DNA of 64,000 nucleotides from Actinomycetota bacterium. Lineage in GTDB: Bacteria > Actinomycetota > Thermoleophilia > Gaiellales > F1-60-MAGs149. The stretch covers positions 1 to 64,000 of the forward strand of contig VFJZ01000020.1 in the NCBI GenBank assembly GCA_009885805.1, in the 5' to 3' direction. Positions 27,562-42,221 of the stretch are shown piece by piece; the stretch's first letter is position 1, and each line of letters starts with the position of its first letter. The notes beneath the pieces were generated by a model. The model searched no databases. It saw nothing but the letters and a program-made list of their open reading frames with translations, and had not been told where the DNA came from. Both the position numbers and the translations under genes were made by a program.

Positions 27562-28529
27562 TGACAACCATGCTCGATTTCCAGATCCCGCAGATCTCGT
27601 CCGAAGAGGTCGACGATCATCGCGGCGTGTTCACCGTCGAGCCGCTCGACCGCGGCTTCGGCTACACGTTCGGCAACTCGTTGCGGCGTGTGCTGCTGTC
27701 CTCGCTCGAGGGCGCAGCCGTCACCTCGGTCAAGATCGAGGGCGTTCAGCACGAGTTCACGACGATCCCGGGCGTCCGCGAGGACGTCACGGACATCATC
27801 CTGAACCTCAAGGGGCTCGTCTGTCGGCTCCACGGCGAGGCGCCCGAGATCGAGGCCGACATCTCGAAGGACGTCGCCGGGCCGGTCACCGCCGGCGACA
27901 TCGTCGCCTCGGCTGACCTCGAGGTGCTCAATCCCGACCTCGTGCTCTGCCACCTGTCGGAGGGCGCCCGCCTCGAAGTGACGTTGACGATCGGCCGTGG
28001 CCGCGGCTACAACTCGGCCGAGCAGAACAAGGGTGTCGAGACGACCATCGGCGTGATCCCGGTCGACTCGATCTTCTCCCCGGTCCGGCGCGTCACGTAT
28101 CACGTCGACACGGCGCGTGTCGGTCAGCGCACGGACTACGACCGTCTGACGCTCGACGTCAAGACGAACGGCGCGCTGAACCCGAAGGACGCCGTCACCC
28201 AGGCAGCCGAGCTGCTGATCCGGCAGCTCGCGATCTTCACCACCCTCGACTCCGCCGACCTGATCTCCAGCGTCTCGGCCGCCGCACCCGGCGCCGAGGT
28301 CGACGCGCCGGCCACGCACGGCATGGAGAACATCCTGATCGAGGAGCTCGAACTCGGCGTCCGCTCCTACAACTGCCTGAAGCGGGTCGGCATCGAGACG
28401 ATCGGCGACCTCGTCTCGAAGACCGAGCAGGAGCTCGCGGCGATCCCGAACTTCGGCAAGAAGTCGATCGAAGAGGTCAAGGAGACGCTCGCCACCCACA
28501 GCCTGTACCTGCGGGGCGACGAGCCGTGA
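27561..28529 (+). CDS. rpoA: RNA polymerase alpha subunit
   Basis: A 322-aa subunit. Dimerisation domain with [22 protein letters not shown] and the insert domain ([14 protein letters not shown]), then a linker and the alpha-CTD ([23 protein letters not shown]) that binds UP elements and activators. Possible starts are GTG 27558, ATG 27561 and ATG 27570; the last gives the common MLDFQ beginning. The start overlaps the rpsD stop. Confidence 0.97.
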   Translation: MTTMLDFQIPQISSEEVDDHRGVFTVEPLDRGFGYTFGNSLRRVLLSSLEGAAVTSVKIEGVQHEFTTIPGVREDVTDIILNLKGLVCRLHGEAPEIEADISKDVAGPVTAGDIVASADLEVLNPDLVLCHLSEGARLEVTLTIGRGRGYNSAEQNKGVETTIGVIPVDSIFSPVRRVTYHVDTARVGQRTDYDRLTLDVKTNGALNPKDAVTQAAELLIRQLAIFTTLDSADLISSVSAAAPGAEVDAPATHGMENILIEELELGVRSYNCLKRVGIETIGDLVSKTEQELAAIPNFGKKSIEEVKETLATHSLYLRGDEP

Positions 28530-28879
28530 GGCACCAGCGCAAGGGCCGGTCGCTCGGCCGCGACGCGGAGCACCGCAAGTCGCTCTTCTCCAACTTGACC
28601 GGCGCGCTCGTGACGCACGGCCGTATCACGACGACCCTCGCGAAGGCGAAGGAGGTGCGCCCGGTCGCCGAGAAGATGATCACGCTCGGCAAGCGCGGCG
28701 ACCTCCATGCGCGGCGACAGGCGATCGCGTTCCTGCGTTCGAAGTCGGTCGTCCACACGTTGTTCGCCGATGTCGCGCCGCGGTTCGCCGAGCGCGAGGG
28801 CGGCTACACCCGCATCGTCAAGCTCGGCCCTCGCCAGGGCGACGCTGCGGAGATGGCAATCCTCGAGTTCGTCGACTAG
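28526..28879 (+). CDS. rplQ: Ribosomal protein L17
   Basis: A 117-aa 50S protein: [36 protein letters not shown], then [28 protein letters not shown] 28526 overlaps the rpoA stop by 4 nt. Last gene of the ribosomal superoperon. Confidence 0.97.
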   Translation: MRHQRKGRSLGRDAEHRKSLFSNLTGALVTHGRITTTLAKAKEVRPVAEKMITLGKRGDLHARRQAIAFLRSKSVVHTLFADVAPRFAEREGGYTRIVKLGPRQGDAAEMAILEFVD

Positions 28880-28901
28880 GCGACCGGTCCGGGATCGAGG
28901 C

Positions 28902-28907
28902 TACGCT
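28902..28907 (+). promoter_or_regulatory. -10-like hexamer TACGCT upstream of the DcrB-like gene
   Basis: TACGCT ends 8 nt before GTG 28916 (5 nt before GTG 28913), without a Shine-Dalgarno. The same TACGCT with an 8-nt gap precedes the HAD gene at 37650. Confidence 0.4.
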
Positions 28908-28915
28908 TCCGCGTG

Positions 28916-29350
28916 GTGGGTGAGGTCAGGACCGATGCGTTCTCGCTGCCGCTCCCGGCAGGATGGAGCGACCGTACCGTCGTAACGCTCGCCGGCCTCG
29001 ACGCCGACGGCTACGCGCCGAACGTGGTCGTGACGCGTGAGGTGCTCTGCGACCACATGGGCCTCGGGGCGTTCGCCGACGGCTGGCAGAGCCGCCTCGC
29101 CGACGAGGTGCCGGTCTCCGCGCTGGCGCCGATCGAGCATGCCGAAATCGGCGGCCGCCGCGCTCAGATCCGTACCGTCTCGTGGCACGCCGCCGGTCTT
29201 CGCCTGACGCAGATGGCCTTCCTGTTCGTCGATGGCGACCACGGCTACGCGATCGTCGGCACCTGCACGGACTGGCGATTCGGCGAGATCGAGCCCGTTT
29301 TCCGCGATGTGGCGGCGCGGTTCCGCCTCGCGCAGGACGTCATCGCATGA
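28916..29350 (+). CDS. DcrB/DUF1795-like protein
   Basis: A 144-aa protein with the fold pattern of the PsbP/DcrB-like DUF1795 family: FSLPLPAGWSDRT at the start, a central AEIGGRRAQIRTVSWHAAGLRLTQMAFLFVDGDHGYAIVGT, and the ending EPVFRDVAARFRL. There is no signal peptide, unlike many relatives, so it is probably cytosolic. Function unknown. GTG 28913 is an alternative start. Its stop overlaps the TPR gene by 4 nt. Confidence 0.7.
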   Translation: MGEVRTDAFSLPLPAGWSDRTVVTLAGLDADGYAPNVVVTREVLCDHMGLGAFADGWQSRLADEVPVSALAPIEHAEIGGRRAQIRTVSWHAAGLRLTQMAFLFVDGDHGYAIVGTCTDWRFGEIEPVFRDVAARFRLAQDVIA

Positions 29351-30108
29351 CCGACCAGAGTCTCGCCTCGGCGCACCTCAGAACGCTCGGCGTCGCCTAC
29401 GCGAGCAGTGACCCGGTCGCGGCCGAAGACGCCCTGCGCCGGTCGCTGCAGCTCGAACCGGGTGTGGCCTGCACCCACGCGGGGCTCGCCCGGGTGCTCT
29501 GCCGGCTGAACCGTTACTCGGAGGCCGAGGCGCACCTGGACCGGGCGCTCGCGCTCGACCCGCACCATGACGAGGCGACAGCCCTGCACGCGGAGCTGCT
29601 GGTGGCGGAGGGCAAGGTTCCGGATGCGATCCGTCGGTACGTCGTCGCCGCCGCCAACGGCGCCAGCGCGCGCGTCATCACGGGCTTCGCCGACCTGCTG
29701 GCGCGGCTCGGCTTGCGTGACGACGCCGCCTCACGGTATCGCGACGCTCTCGGGCGCGACGAGTCGTGTGAGGCGCATGCGAACCTTGCCCTTCTCGCAG
29801 CGGACGACGGTCGCCTCGAGGAGGCGCTCGGAGGATTCGATCGTGCGCTCGAACTCGACCCGACCGCCGCCGAGGTGATGGTCAACCGCGCCAACGTCCT
29901 CGTCGAACTCGGCCGCCTCGACGAGGCCGAGGATGCGTTCGTGTCCCTGACCGTCGACCCGGACGTGGCGGGAGCTGCCTGGTGGGGGATCGCCGCTCTC
30001 AGCGACCTTCGTGGCGACGTCGCAGCCGCGAGCGCTGCTCGTGAGCGGGCCGTCGTCGCCGCCCCGGAACTGGCGCGGCGCTGCGCGTCCCTCGTGATCG
30101 AGGCCTGA
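29347..30108 (+). CDS. Tetratricopeptide-repeat protein
   Basis: A 253-aa protein of successive 34-residue TPR helix pairs (for example NRYSEAEAHLDRALALDPHHDEA, GRLEEALGGFDRALELDPTAAEV, NVLVELGRLDEAEDAF). It serves as a protein-interaction scaffold; the partner is unknown. No signal peptide. Coupled to the DcrB-like gene (ATGA) and to the DoxX gene (1-nt overlap). Confidence 0.85.
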   Translation: MTDQSLASAHLRTLGVAYASSDPVAAEDALRRSLQLEPGVACTHAGLARVLCRLNRYSEAEAHLDRALALDPHHDEATALHAELLVAEGKVPDAIRRYVVAAANGASARVITGFADLLARLGLRDDAASRYRDALGRDESCEAHANLALLAADDGRLEEALGGFDRALELDPTAAEVMVNRANVLVELGRLDEAEDAFVSLTVDPDVAGAAWWGIAALSDLRGDVAAASAARERAVVAAPELARRCASLVIEA

Positions 30109-30485
30109 TGCGCCGCGTCGTCCTGGCGCTCCTGCGAGTCGCGGTCGGACTGGCGTTCTGCCTCACCGGCAGCGCGAAGGTTCTCGAGCACGAGCGCGAG
30201 GTCGCCGACTTCACGCGCTGGGGCCTGCCGTCACCGGACACGGCCGTCTACCTCGTCGGCGGCCTCGAGGTCGTCTGCGGCGTTCTTGTTCTGCTCGGGC
30301 TGGCGACGCGGTTCGGGGCAGCTCTCCTGTGCCTCGACATGCTTGGAGCGGTGGCGACAGCGGGACGCATCGACGGTGGTTTCCACATCGTCGCGCCGCC
30401 CGTGCTGGCGCTCCTCAGCCTCGTCCTGGTCGCCCGCGGCGGCGGGCGATGGCAGCTGCTCGACCGCATCGACCCGCCCCGTTGA
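30108..30485 (+). CDS. DoxX-family membrane protein
   Basis: A 125-aa protein with four predicted membrane helices: VVLALLRVAVGLAFCLTGSAKV, then VYLVGGLEVVCGVLVLLGLA, then two more. The RVAVGLAF...GSAKV beginning is typical of DoxX, a family linked to redox and quinone metabolism but with poorly defined roles. Its stop overlaps the truA TTG by 4 nt. Confidence 0.82.
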   Translation: MRRVVLALLRVAVGLAFCLTGSAKVLEHEREVADFTRWGLPSPDTAVYLVGGLEVVCGVLVLLGLATRFGAALLCLDMLGAVATAGRIDGGFHIVAPPVLALLSLVLVARGGGRWQLLDRIDPPR

Positions 30486-31222
30486 ACCTTCGCCTGACCC
30501 TGGCCTACGACGGCACGCGGTTCCGCGGTTGGGCCCGACAACCTGGCCTGCGCACCGTGGAGGGTGTGCTCGGCGACGCGCTCGGCATCATCTACGACGA
30601 TCACGGTCCACTCCACGTCGCCGGCCGGACGGACTCGGGCGTGCATGCCCTGGGCCAGGTCGTGAGTGCGACGGTCGTCGGCGGACCGCCGCCAGCCGTT
30701 GCGGCACGCGTGCTCAGTGGCGTTCTGCCCGAGGACCTGGCGGTCCTCGCTGCGGCCGAGGCGGCGCCGTCGTTCCACGCCAGGCACAGCGCGCACGCCC
30801 GCACGTACCGCTACCGCGTGCGGATCGTCAGGCACCGCGCGCCGCTCGACGCGCGCCGGGCGCTGTACGATCCGCGACGCCTGCGCCGCGATCTGCTCGA
30901 CCGCTGGGCAGCCGCGATTGTCGGCACCCATGACTTCAGGGCGTTCACGCCGACCGAAACGCAGCACAGCGACTTCGTCCGCACGGTCGAGTCGGCGCAA
31001 TGGCTCGACCGTGGCGACGAGTTGCAGTTCGAGATCACCGCCAACCGGTTCCTGCGGCATCAGGTGCGCACGCTGGTCGGTTCGATGCTGAAGGCGGCGC
31101 GGGGAGAGGACGACACCGATCCCGCGGTCCTGCTCGCCGGCGCGCCGCGGAGTGCGGCCGGACCGACCGCCCCGCCGTGGGGCCTGTATCTCGTCGCCGT
31201 GCGGTTCCGCGAGCCCGACTAG
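30482..31222 (+). CDS. truA: tRNA pseudouridine(38-40) synthase TruA
   Basis: A 246-aa enzyme isomerising uridines in the tRNA anticodon arm. YDGTRFRGWARQPGLRTVEG, the catalytic Asp in AGRTDSGVHALGQV, and FLRHQVRTLVGSML. Start TTG 30482 (TTGA overlap with doxX) gives the conserved LRLTLAYDG beginning. In many relatives truA directly follows rplQ; three genes intervene here. Confidence 0.95.
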   Translation: MNLRLTLAYDGTRFRGWARQPGLRTVEGVLGDALGIIYDDHGPLHVAGRTDSGVHALGQVVSATVVGGPPPAVAARVLSGVLPEDLAVLAAAEAAPSFHARHSAHARTYRYRVRIVRHRAPLDARRALYDPRRLRRDLLDRWAAAIVGTHDFRAFTPTETQHSDFVRTVESAQWLDRGDELQFEITANRFLRHQVRTLVGSMLKAARGEDDTDPAVLLAGAPRSAAGPTAPPWGLYLVAVRFREPD

Positions 31223-31842
31223 GTCGGAGGCGGTTCGCCCTCGCCGCCAGCACGGCAGGCGGCGAGCACCTCGTCGATCGTTCCCTTCTGGCGGTTGTCG
31301 GCCTCGAACTGGACGACGACCAGGAAGCGCGGATGGCGATGCTCGAAGCGGATGATCTTGCCTGGCACATCGCTGCCGATGGTCCGGCCGCGGCGAGAGC
31401 GGAAGCCGACCGTCACGGCGGTGTTGTCCGGCAGACGGCGTTCCGACACGAACGCGACCGCCATCGTCGAAATGTCGACGATCGTCCCGTTCAGGCCGGG
31501 ATCCCTCATGCCGTCGGGCCGCAGGATCGGCTCGACGCGCACCATCAGCGTCACCGCCGGCTTGATGCGCGGGACGGCTCGACGCTCGAGCACCTCCGAT
31601 TCGCGGACCTTCGCGAACACGACGTTCTTGCGTGCCGACGGATAGACACAGACCGCGGCCTCGCGCGCCGCGCCCTTGTCCGGCCACTGCAGCCGGAGTT
31701 CCGTGCCGGTCTCGATCCGATCCTCGGTGCGGAAGAAGATCGCGCCGACCGCGACGCTGAGGACCTCGCCGGCGACCGCGTGGCCATCGGCTAGGACCGC
31801 GTCGACGCGCGCGCCGACGGGTGGGAGTGCGGATCCGGTCAT
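31219..31842 (-). CDS. PilZ-domain protein with variant c-di-GMP motif
   Basis: A 207-aa protein with an N-terminal YcgR-like beta domain and a C-terminal PilZ domain. The arginine motif is ERRAVPR near residue 88 (RxxxR), but the second motif reads DISTMA, where DxSxxG is expected. The final Gly is therefore Ala, and ligand binding may be weak or lost. It would otherwise link c-di-GMP to motility or envelope traits. Ends with a 4-nt convergent overlap with truA. Confidence 0.8.
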   Translation of the reverse strand: MTGSALPPVGARVDAVLADGHAVAGEVLSVAVGAIFFRTEDRIETGTELRLQWPDKGAAREAAVCVYPSARKNVVFAKVRESEVLERRAVPRIKPAVTLMVRVEPILRPDGMRDPGLNGTIVDISTMAVAFVSERRLPDNTAVTVGFRSRRGRTIGSDVPGKIIRFEHRHPRFLVVVQFEADNRQKGTIDEVLAACRAGGEGEPPPT

Positions 31843-31906
31843 GAGCGGCCTTGTTATCGGCAGGTTCGCGCGTGACCATGAGCCGGGCGCCGCAGGCGCG
31901 CGCGGA

Positions 31907-32977
31907 TCACAGGTACCAGAACACGACGCCGGCGGCGACGTAGATCGAGAGCAACTGGACGCCTTCGATCCAGTTGGCGGCGCCGTTCGAGGCGACCAGG
32001 CTCGCCAGCAACGTCGCGGACACGAGGAACGCGATCTCGAGCGGTGTGAACGAGAGGATCAGCTCGTTGTCGAAGATGTAGCCGAAGGCGACGGCGGTCG
32101 CGGTGACGCCGAGCGCCACCTGCAGCGCCGAGTTGAACGCGATCCCCATCGCGAAGTCGAGGTTGCCCTTGTACGCGATCTTGACGGCGGCGAGGTGCTC
32201 GGCGACGTTGCCGACCAGCGGCACGATGATCAGCCCGATGAAGATCTCGGAGACCCCCGTCTCCTCGATCATCGGCTCGATCGCCGTCACCAGGATCTCG
32301 GACAGGACGCCGGTCGCCAGCGCGGTGATCGCGAGCATCACAATCGCGAGCTTCACGCTCCACCGCGCCTTGCCATGAGAGATGTCGCCGCGCTCCTCGG
32401 GCGAAGCGAACGAGGCGACCAGGTACCCGGCGTAGACGACGATCATGACGATGGCGAGGGCGTGCGAGACGCCGGTCTGATCGCCGATGTCGTCGCTGCC
32501 GGTGGCGGCGAACAGCGTCGGGATCGCGAGCAGCGCCGTGGCCAGCACGAGCATCGTTGCGTTCAGGCCGGCAGTCGAACGGTTGAAGGTCTGCTTGCCG
32601 TTCTTCAGCCCGCAGGCCAGCAGCGCCGCGCCGAGGATGAGCAGCACGTTGCCGATCACCGACCCGATGATCGATGCCTTCGCGACCGTCAGTAGACCCT
32701 CGTTGATCGCGAGGATCACGATGATCATCTCGGGGAGGTTCCCGAAGGTCGCGTTCAGCAGGGCGGACAGGCGCGGACCGGCGGACTCGCCCGCCTCCTC
32801 GGTCGCGACGCCGAGGATCCACGCGAGACCGGCGACCGCCAGCCCGGCAACTGTGAAGACGACAACGGGTGAGACATCGAGAACCCTGAGAGCGACCGCG
32901 AACGCCGCGAACGCGCCGATGCCACCGAAGACCATGGCCTCGCGTCGCTCGAGGCCACCCATCGCTGCTGCATTCAC
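31907..32977 (-). CDS. Ca2+/H+ antiporter, CaxA family
   Basis: A 356-aa protein with about eleven membrane helices and both signature repeats: ATFGNLPEMIIVILAINEG in the first half and PLVGNVAEHLAAVKIAYKG in the second. It exports Ca2+ in exchange for protons. GTG 32977 is preferred over ATG 32962 because TACCGT ends exactly 7 nt before it. Divergent from surE, with 52 bp between the two starts. Confidence 0.92.
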   Translation of the reverse strand: MNAAAMGGLERREAMVFGGIGAFAAFAVALRVLDVSPVVVFTVAGLAVAGLAWILGVATEEAGESAGPRLSALLNATFGNLPEMIIVILAINEGLLTVAKASIIGSVIGNVLLILGAALLACGLKNGKQTFNRSTAGLNATMLVLATALLAIPTLFAATGSDDIGDQTGVSHALAIVMIVVYAGYLVASFASPEERGDISHGKARWSVKLAIVMLAITALATGVLSEILVTAIEPMIEETGVSEIFIGLIIVPLVGNVAEHLAAVKIAYKGNLDFAMGIAFNSALQVALGVTATAVAFGYIFDNELILSFTPLEIAFLVSATLLASLVASNGAANWIEGVQLLSIYVAAGVVFWYL

Positions 32978-32984
32978 GCCTGAC

Positions 32985-32990
32985 ACGGTA
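32985..32990 (-). promoter_or_regulatory. -10-like hexamer TACCGT of the antiporter gene
   Basis: Minus-strand TACCGT is followed by 7 nt and then GTG 32977; no ribosome-binding site intervenes. It fixes the start against the internal ATG. Confidence 0.5.
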
Positions 32991-33029
32991 GCGGAGCGAC
33001 CTGACGGCGGTTCCGGCACGCTGTGCGCC

Positions 33030-33809
33030 ATGCGGGTACTCCTGACGAACGACGACGGCGTCGACGCGCCGGGCATCCAGGCGCTGCTCGCGGAGCTCGT
33101 CCGTGTCGCCGAAGTCGTCGTGATCGCACCTGCCGCCAATCAGAGCGCCGTCGCGCGGTCGATCACGCTGCGCCGCGCGCTGACGGTGACGGAACGTGAT
33201 CTCCACGGCGCCCTGCGCAGCTTCGCCGTCGACGGCACCCCGGTCGACTGCGTGCGCTTCGCCGCGCTCGGCATCGGCGGCGCCCCGTTCGACGCCGTCG
33301 TCTCGGGGGCGAACCATGGGCTCAACCTCGGCGACGACGTCACCTACTCGGGCACCGTCGCGGCCGCGATGGAGGGCGTGCTCCTCGGCCTACCGGCGAT
33401 CGCGGTCTCGCAGGGCGGCCTCGCGGGCGGCATCGGCTTCGTCACCGACGACGCCTACGACTTCACGGTCGGCGCGCGCTTCGCGGCCGGCCTGCTCGAA
33501 CGTGTCGTGCATCACGGGCTGGCCCCCGGTCTGCTGCTGAACGTGAACGTCCCCGCCCGGCCCACCGGCGTCCGTCTCACGTCGCTCGGGCGGCGGGTCT
33601 ACCGGGACGAGTTGTCGCTCGTCGAGGACCGCGGGCGCGAGAAGCTGTACCGGATCTACGGCGCGAACGTCGGCTTCGAGGAGACGCCGGGGAGCGACTT
33701 CGAGGCCGTCGCGGCCGGAGCGATCGCGGTGACGCCCGTGCACTTCGATCTCGCGCCACGAGCCACCATCGAGTGGCTCGACGAGTCCGGCCTCGACGCG
33801 CTCCTGTGA
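33030..33809 (+). CDS. surE: 5'/3'-nucleotidase SurE
   Basis: A 259-aa metal-dependent nucleotidase/exopolyphosphatase. N-terminal VLLTNDDGVDAPGI with the metal-binding Asp pair, the Asn-bearing APAANQSAVARSIT, VDGTPVDCVRF and VVSGANHGLNLGDDVTYSGTV. First gene of a gapless seven-gene plus-strand operon running to ligA. The start ATG 33030 is at the conserved N-terminus. Confidence 0.95.
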   Translation: MRVLLTNDDGVDAPGIQALLAELVRVAEVVVIAPAANQSAVARSITLRRALTVTERDLHGALRSFAVDGTPVDCVRFAALGIGGAPFDAVVSGANHGLNLGDDVTYSGTVAAAMEGVLLGLPAIAVSQGGLAGGIGFVTDDAYDFTVGARFAAGLLERVVHHGLAPGLLLNVNVPARPTGVRLTSLGRRVYRDELSLVEDRGREKLYRIYGANVGFEETPGSDFEAVAAGAIAVTPVHFDLAPRATIEWLDESGLDALL

Positions 33810-35119
33810 TGGGGTTCCTCCTCGATGCGGAGGGCGCTCGCGCGGCGGCCGCGCCGTTCGCCGTGCGGCTCGCCGGCATCGGCCGCGTTGCGATCGTCGC
33901 GGAACCGGCGCCGTGGGTCGTCGCCGCCGTCCTCGGCGCTCTCGACGCCGGCTGCCAGGTGGTGCCGATCAATCCCGCTTCGGGAGAGGCGGAGCGCGCG
34001 CACGTGCTACTCGACGCGCGGCCCGACGTCCTGCTTGCAGACGGCGGCCAGATGGAGGAGCTCGACGGCGGCGATGGGGGTGGCGCTGCCGGCATGATCG
34101 TCTACACGTCCGGCACGACCGGACCGCCGAAGGGCGTCGTCCTGCCGCTTGACGCGCTGCGGGCCAACCTCGTGGCCGTGTACGACGTGTGGGCATGGAC
34201 GGAGCGCGACCGCGTCGTCCACGCGCTGCCGCTCTCCCACGTCCACGGGCTCCTGCTCGGCACGCTCGGGCCGCTCTGGCGCGGCGGATCGAGCCATCAC
34301 GTCGGCCGGTTCGATCCCGCCGCGATCGCGGCCGGGATCGCGGACACGGACACGCTGGTGTTCGGCGTGCCGACGATGTGGTCGCGGATCGCGGCGGCGA
34401 TCGAGGGCGATCCGGCGCTCGCGAGCCGCTTCGCCGCCGCCCGGCTGCTCGTGTCGGGCTCCGCCGGCCTGCCGCTCTCGCAGCACGAGCGGCTCACGCG
34501 CCTGCTCGGCCGCCGCGTCATCGAGCGCTACGGGATGTCGGAGACCCTCTTCACCGTCGGCGAGCGCGCCGGAACAGACGATCCGCCCGGCTCGGTCGGC
34601 CGACCGCTGCCCGACGTGGAGTTGCGCCTGGCCGATGAGGAGCAGGGGCTCGGGGAGATCGAGGTGCGCGCGCCCTGGCTGTTTCACGGCTACCTCGGCC
34701 AGCCGGCGGCGACGGCGGCGTCGTACACCGCGGACGGCTTCTTCCGCACCGGTGACATCGCCAGGCGTCGCCCGGACGGCTGCCTGCAGATCCTCGGTCG
34801 CGCCGACGGCGACCTGATCAAGACGGGTGGCTACCGCGTCGGCGCCGGCGAGATCGAGTCGTGCCTGCTCGACCATCCGGCGGTGGCGGAGGTCGCCGTC
34901 ACGACCGAGCCCGACGACGACCTCGGCGAACGGATCGTCGCCTGGGTGGTCGCCCGCGAGCCGGTGACCGCCGCCGAACTGACGACGCACGTCGCCTCCC
35001 TGCTCGCACCACACAAGCGCCCGCGCGACGTGCGTTTTCTCGATGCCCTTCCACGCAACGAACTCGGCAAGGTGCTGAAGCGGGCACTGCGCGTGGTAGA
35101 TTCACCGGAGCCGGCGTGA
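33809..35119 (+). CDS. AMP-forming acyl-CoA synthetase, short, malonyl-CoA-synthetase-like
   Basis: A 436-aa adenylating enzyme, shorter than the usual 500-550 because the N-terminal region is reduced. ATP loop YTSGTTGPPKG near residue 97, RYGMSET, GFFRTGDIARRR, hinge and LIKTGGYRVGAGEIE, and the catalytic-lysine motif NELGKVLKRAL. The C-terminal half most resembles MatB-type enzymes, but the substrate is not proven. It lies between surE and a glycosyltransferase with 1- and 4-nt overlaps, so it may activate an acyl group for an envelope product. Confidence 0.85.
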   Translation: MGFLLDAEGARAAAAPFAVRLAGIGRVAIVAEPAPWVVAAVLGALDAGCQVVPINPASGEAERAHVLLDARPDVLLADGGQMEELDGGDGGGAAGMIVYTSGTTGPPKGVVLPLDALRANLVAVYDVWAWTERDRVVHALPLSHVHGLLLGTLGPLWRGGSSHHVGRFDPAAIAAGIADTDTLVFGVPTMWSRIAAAIEGDPALASRFAAARLLVSGSAGLPLSQHERLTRLLGRRVIERYGMSETLFTVGERAGTDDPPGSVGRPLPDVELRLADEEQGLGEIEVRAPWLFHGYLGQPAATAASYTADGFFRTGDIARRRPDGCLQILGRADGDLIKTGGYRVGAGEIESCLLDHPAVAEVAVTTEPDDDLGERIVAWVVAREPVTAAELTTHVASLLAPHKRPRDVRFLDALPRNELGKVLKRALRVVDSPEPA

Positions 35120-36123
35120 AGCTGATCATCCAGATCCCCTGCCTCAACGAGGAGGCGTCCCTTCCGGCCACGCTCGCCGACCTTCCTCGCTGGGTAGAAG
35201 GGTTCGACGAGGTCGAGTGGCTCGTGATCGACGACGGTTCGACCGATCGGACGGCCGAGGTCGCGCGCGAGCACGGCGTCGACCACGTCGTGCGGTTCAC
35301 GCAGAACAAGGGGCTCGCGGTCGCCTTCCAGGCCGGCCTCGATGCCGCCCTGAAACTCGGCGCCCACGTCATCGTCAACACCGACGCCGACAACCAGTAC
35401 CGCGCCGACGACATCCCGAAGCTCGTCGCGCCGATCCTCGAACATCGCGCCGACATGGTGATCGGCGACCGCCAGGTGCAGGACCACGAGGAGTTCTCGG
35501 CCTCGAAGAAGTTGCTGCAGCGGTGGGGATCGTGGGTCGTCCGGCAGGCGTCCGAGACCGACGTCCCCGACACGACGTCGGGCTTCCGTGCCTACAGCCG
35601 CGAGGCGGCCCTGCGCATGAACGTCGTCTCGCGGTTCACCTACACGCTGGAGACGATCATCCAGGCCGGCAAGTCCGACATCGCGGTGACGTCGGTGCCG
35701 ATCCGGGTGAACCGCAAGACGCGCGAGTCGCGGCTGTTCAAGTCGATCCCGGATTACATCAAGCGCAGCGTCGGCACGATCTTCCGCATCTACTCCATGC
35801 ACGAGCCGCTGCGCGTCTTCGCGTCGCTCGCCGCGGTGTTCGGCGTCGTCGGCCTCGTGCTGTTCGCGCGCTTCACCTGGTTCTTCGCGACGAGCGAGGG
35901 CGAGACCGGGCATGTCCAGTCGCTCTTCGTCGGCGGCGTCTGCTTCGTCGTCGCCGTCCAGTTCTTCCTGCTCGGGATCATCGGCGACCTCCTGCGGGCG
36001 AACCGCGTGATCGCGGAGCGGACGCTGCACCGCGTTCGCAACGTCGAGCTCGCGCTCGGCGTCCGACCCGACTCGCTCGCGTCGAATCCGCCGGAGACCC
36101 GCGAGGGCGCGACGCGTGAGTGA
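35116..36123 (+). CDS. Family 2 glycosyltransferase, polyprenyl-phosphate type, with C-terminal membrane helices
   Basis: A 335-aa protein: GT-A domain with IPCLNEEASLPATL, VIDDGSTDRTAEVA, NKGLAVAFQAGLD and the metal-binding VNTDADNQY, then two membrane helices (about residues 235-258 and 272-295). The architecture matches dolichyl/undecaprenyl-phosphate sugar synthases that make lipid-linked sugars at the inner face of the membrane. GTG 35116 overlaps the preceding stop (GTGA). Followed by a methyltransferase and a flippase-like gene. Confidence 0.88.
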   Translation: MKLIIQIPCLNEEASLPATLADLPRWVEGFDEVEWLVIDDGSTDRTAEVAREHGVDHVVRFTQNKGLAVAFQAGLDAALKLGAHVIVNTDADNQYRADDIPKLVAPILEHRADMVIGDRQVQDHEEFSASKKLLQRWGSWVVRQASETDVPDTTSGFRAYSREAALRMNVVSRFTYTLETIIQAGKSDIAVTSVPIRVNRKTRESRLFKSIPDYIKRSVGTIFRIYSMHEPLRVFASLAAVFGVVGLVLFARFTWFFATSEGETGHVQSLFVGGVCFVVAVQFFLLGIIGDLLRANRVIAERTLHRVRNVELALGVRPDSLASNPPETREGATRE

Positions 36124-36741
36124 CGCGGGTCTCGACGACCTGCAGGGACCGGCCGGGAACACCTACGACAAGTACGAGACCCGAAACCCCGCCGCTCGGC
36201 TTCTCGTGCAGCGGTTCCTGCGCGAGCTCGACGGCCAGGTTGCGTGGTCGAACGCGGGGAGCATCCTCGACGTCGGCTGCGGCGAGGGCATCGGCACCGA
36301 GCGGATGGCGGCAGTGCTGCCGACGTCGCGCGTCGTCGGTCTCGACGTCGCCGACCCCGGCCTGAAGGCGCACTGGGACCGGCGCAGCTCCGGAGCGGTC
36401 GAGTTCGTCGCCGGCTCGGCGTACGAGTTGCCGTTCGAGGACGGCGCATTCGAACTGGTCGCCGCGATCGAGGTGTTCGAGCACCTCGAGCGACCCGGGC
36501 AGGCGCTGCGCGAGATGGCGCGCGTGTCGAGCCGCGGGGTCCTCATCTCCGTCCCGTGGGAACCGGTCTGGCGGGTCGTGAACCTGATGAGCCTGCGCTA
36601 CGTGCGCGAACTCGGCAACACGCCAGGGCACATCAACCACTGGACGCGCCGGCAAATCGTCGCGCTTGCGGGCGGTGCGGGCGATGTCGTCGCCGTGCGT
36701 CGGCCGTTCCCGTGGACGATCGTCGCCGTCCACGTCCGTCC

Positions 36742-36745
<4 letters not shown>
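36116..36745 (+). CDS. SAM-dependent methyltransferase, class I
   Basis: A 209-aa protein with motif I ILDVGCGEGIGTERMA, acidic motif II VVGLDVADPG, and motif IV AAIEVFEHLERP. Its start YDKYETRNPAARLLVQRFL is typical of methyltransferases beside polyprenyl-sugar glycosyltransferases. GTG start overlaps the GT gene by 8 nt and the stop overlaps the flippase-like gene by 4 nt. Substrate unknown, likely the same glycolipid. Confidence 0.86.
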
Positions 36746-42212
<5,467 letters not shown>

Positions 42213-42221
42213 GCAGCGCCG

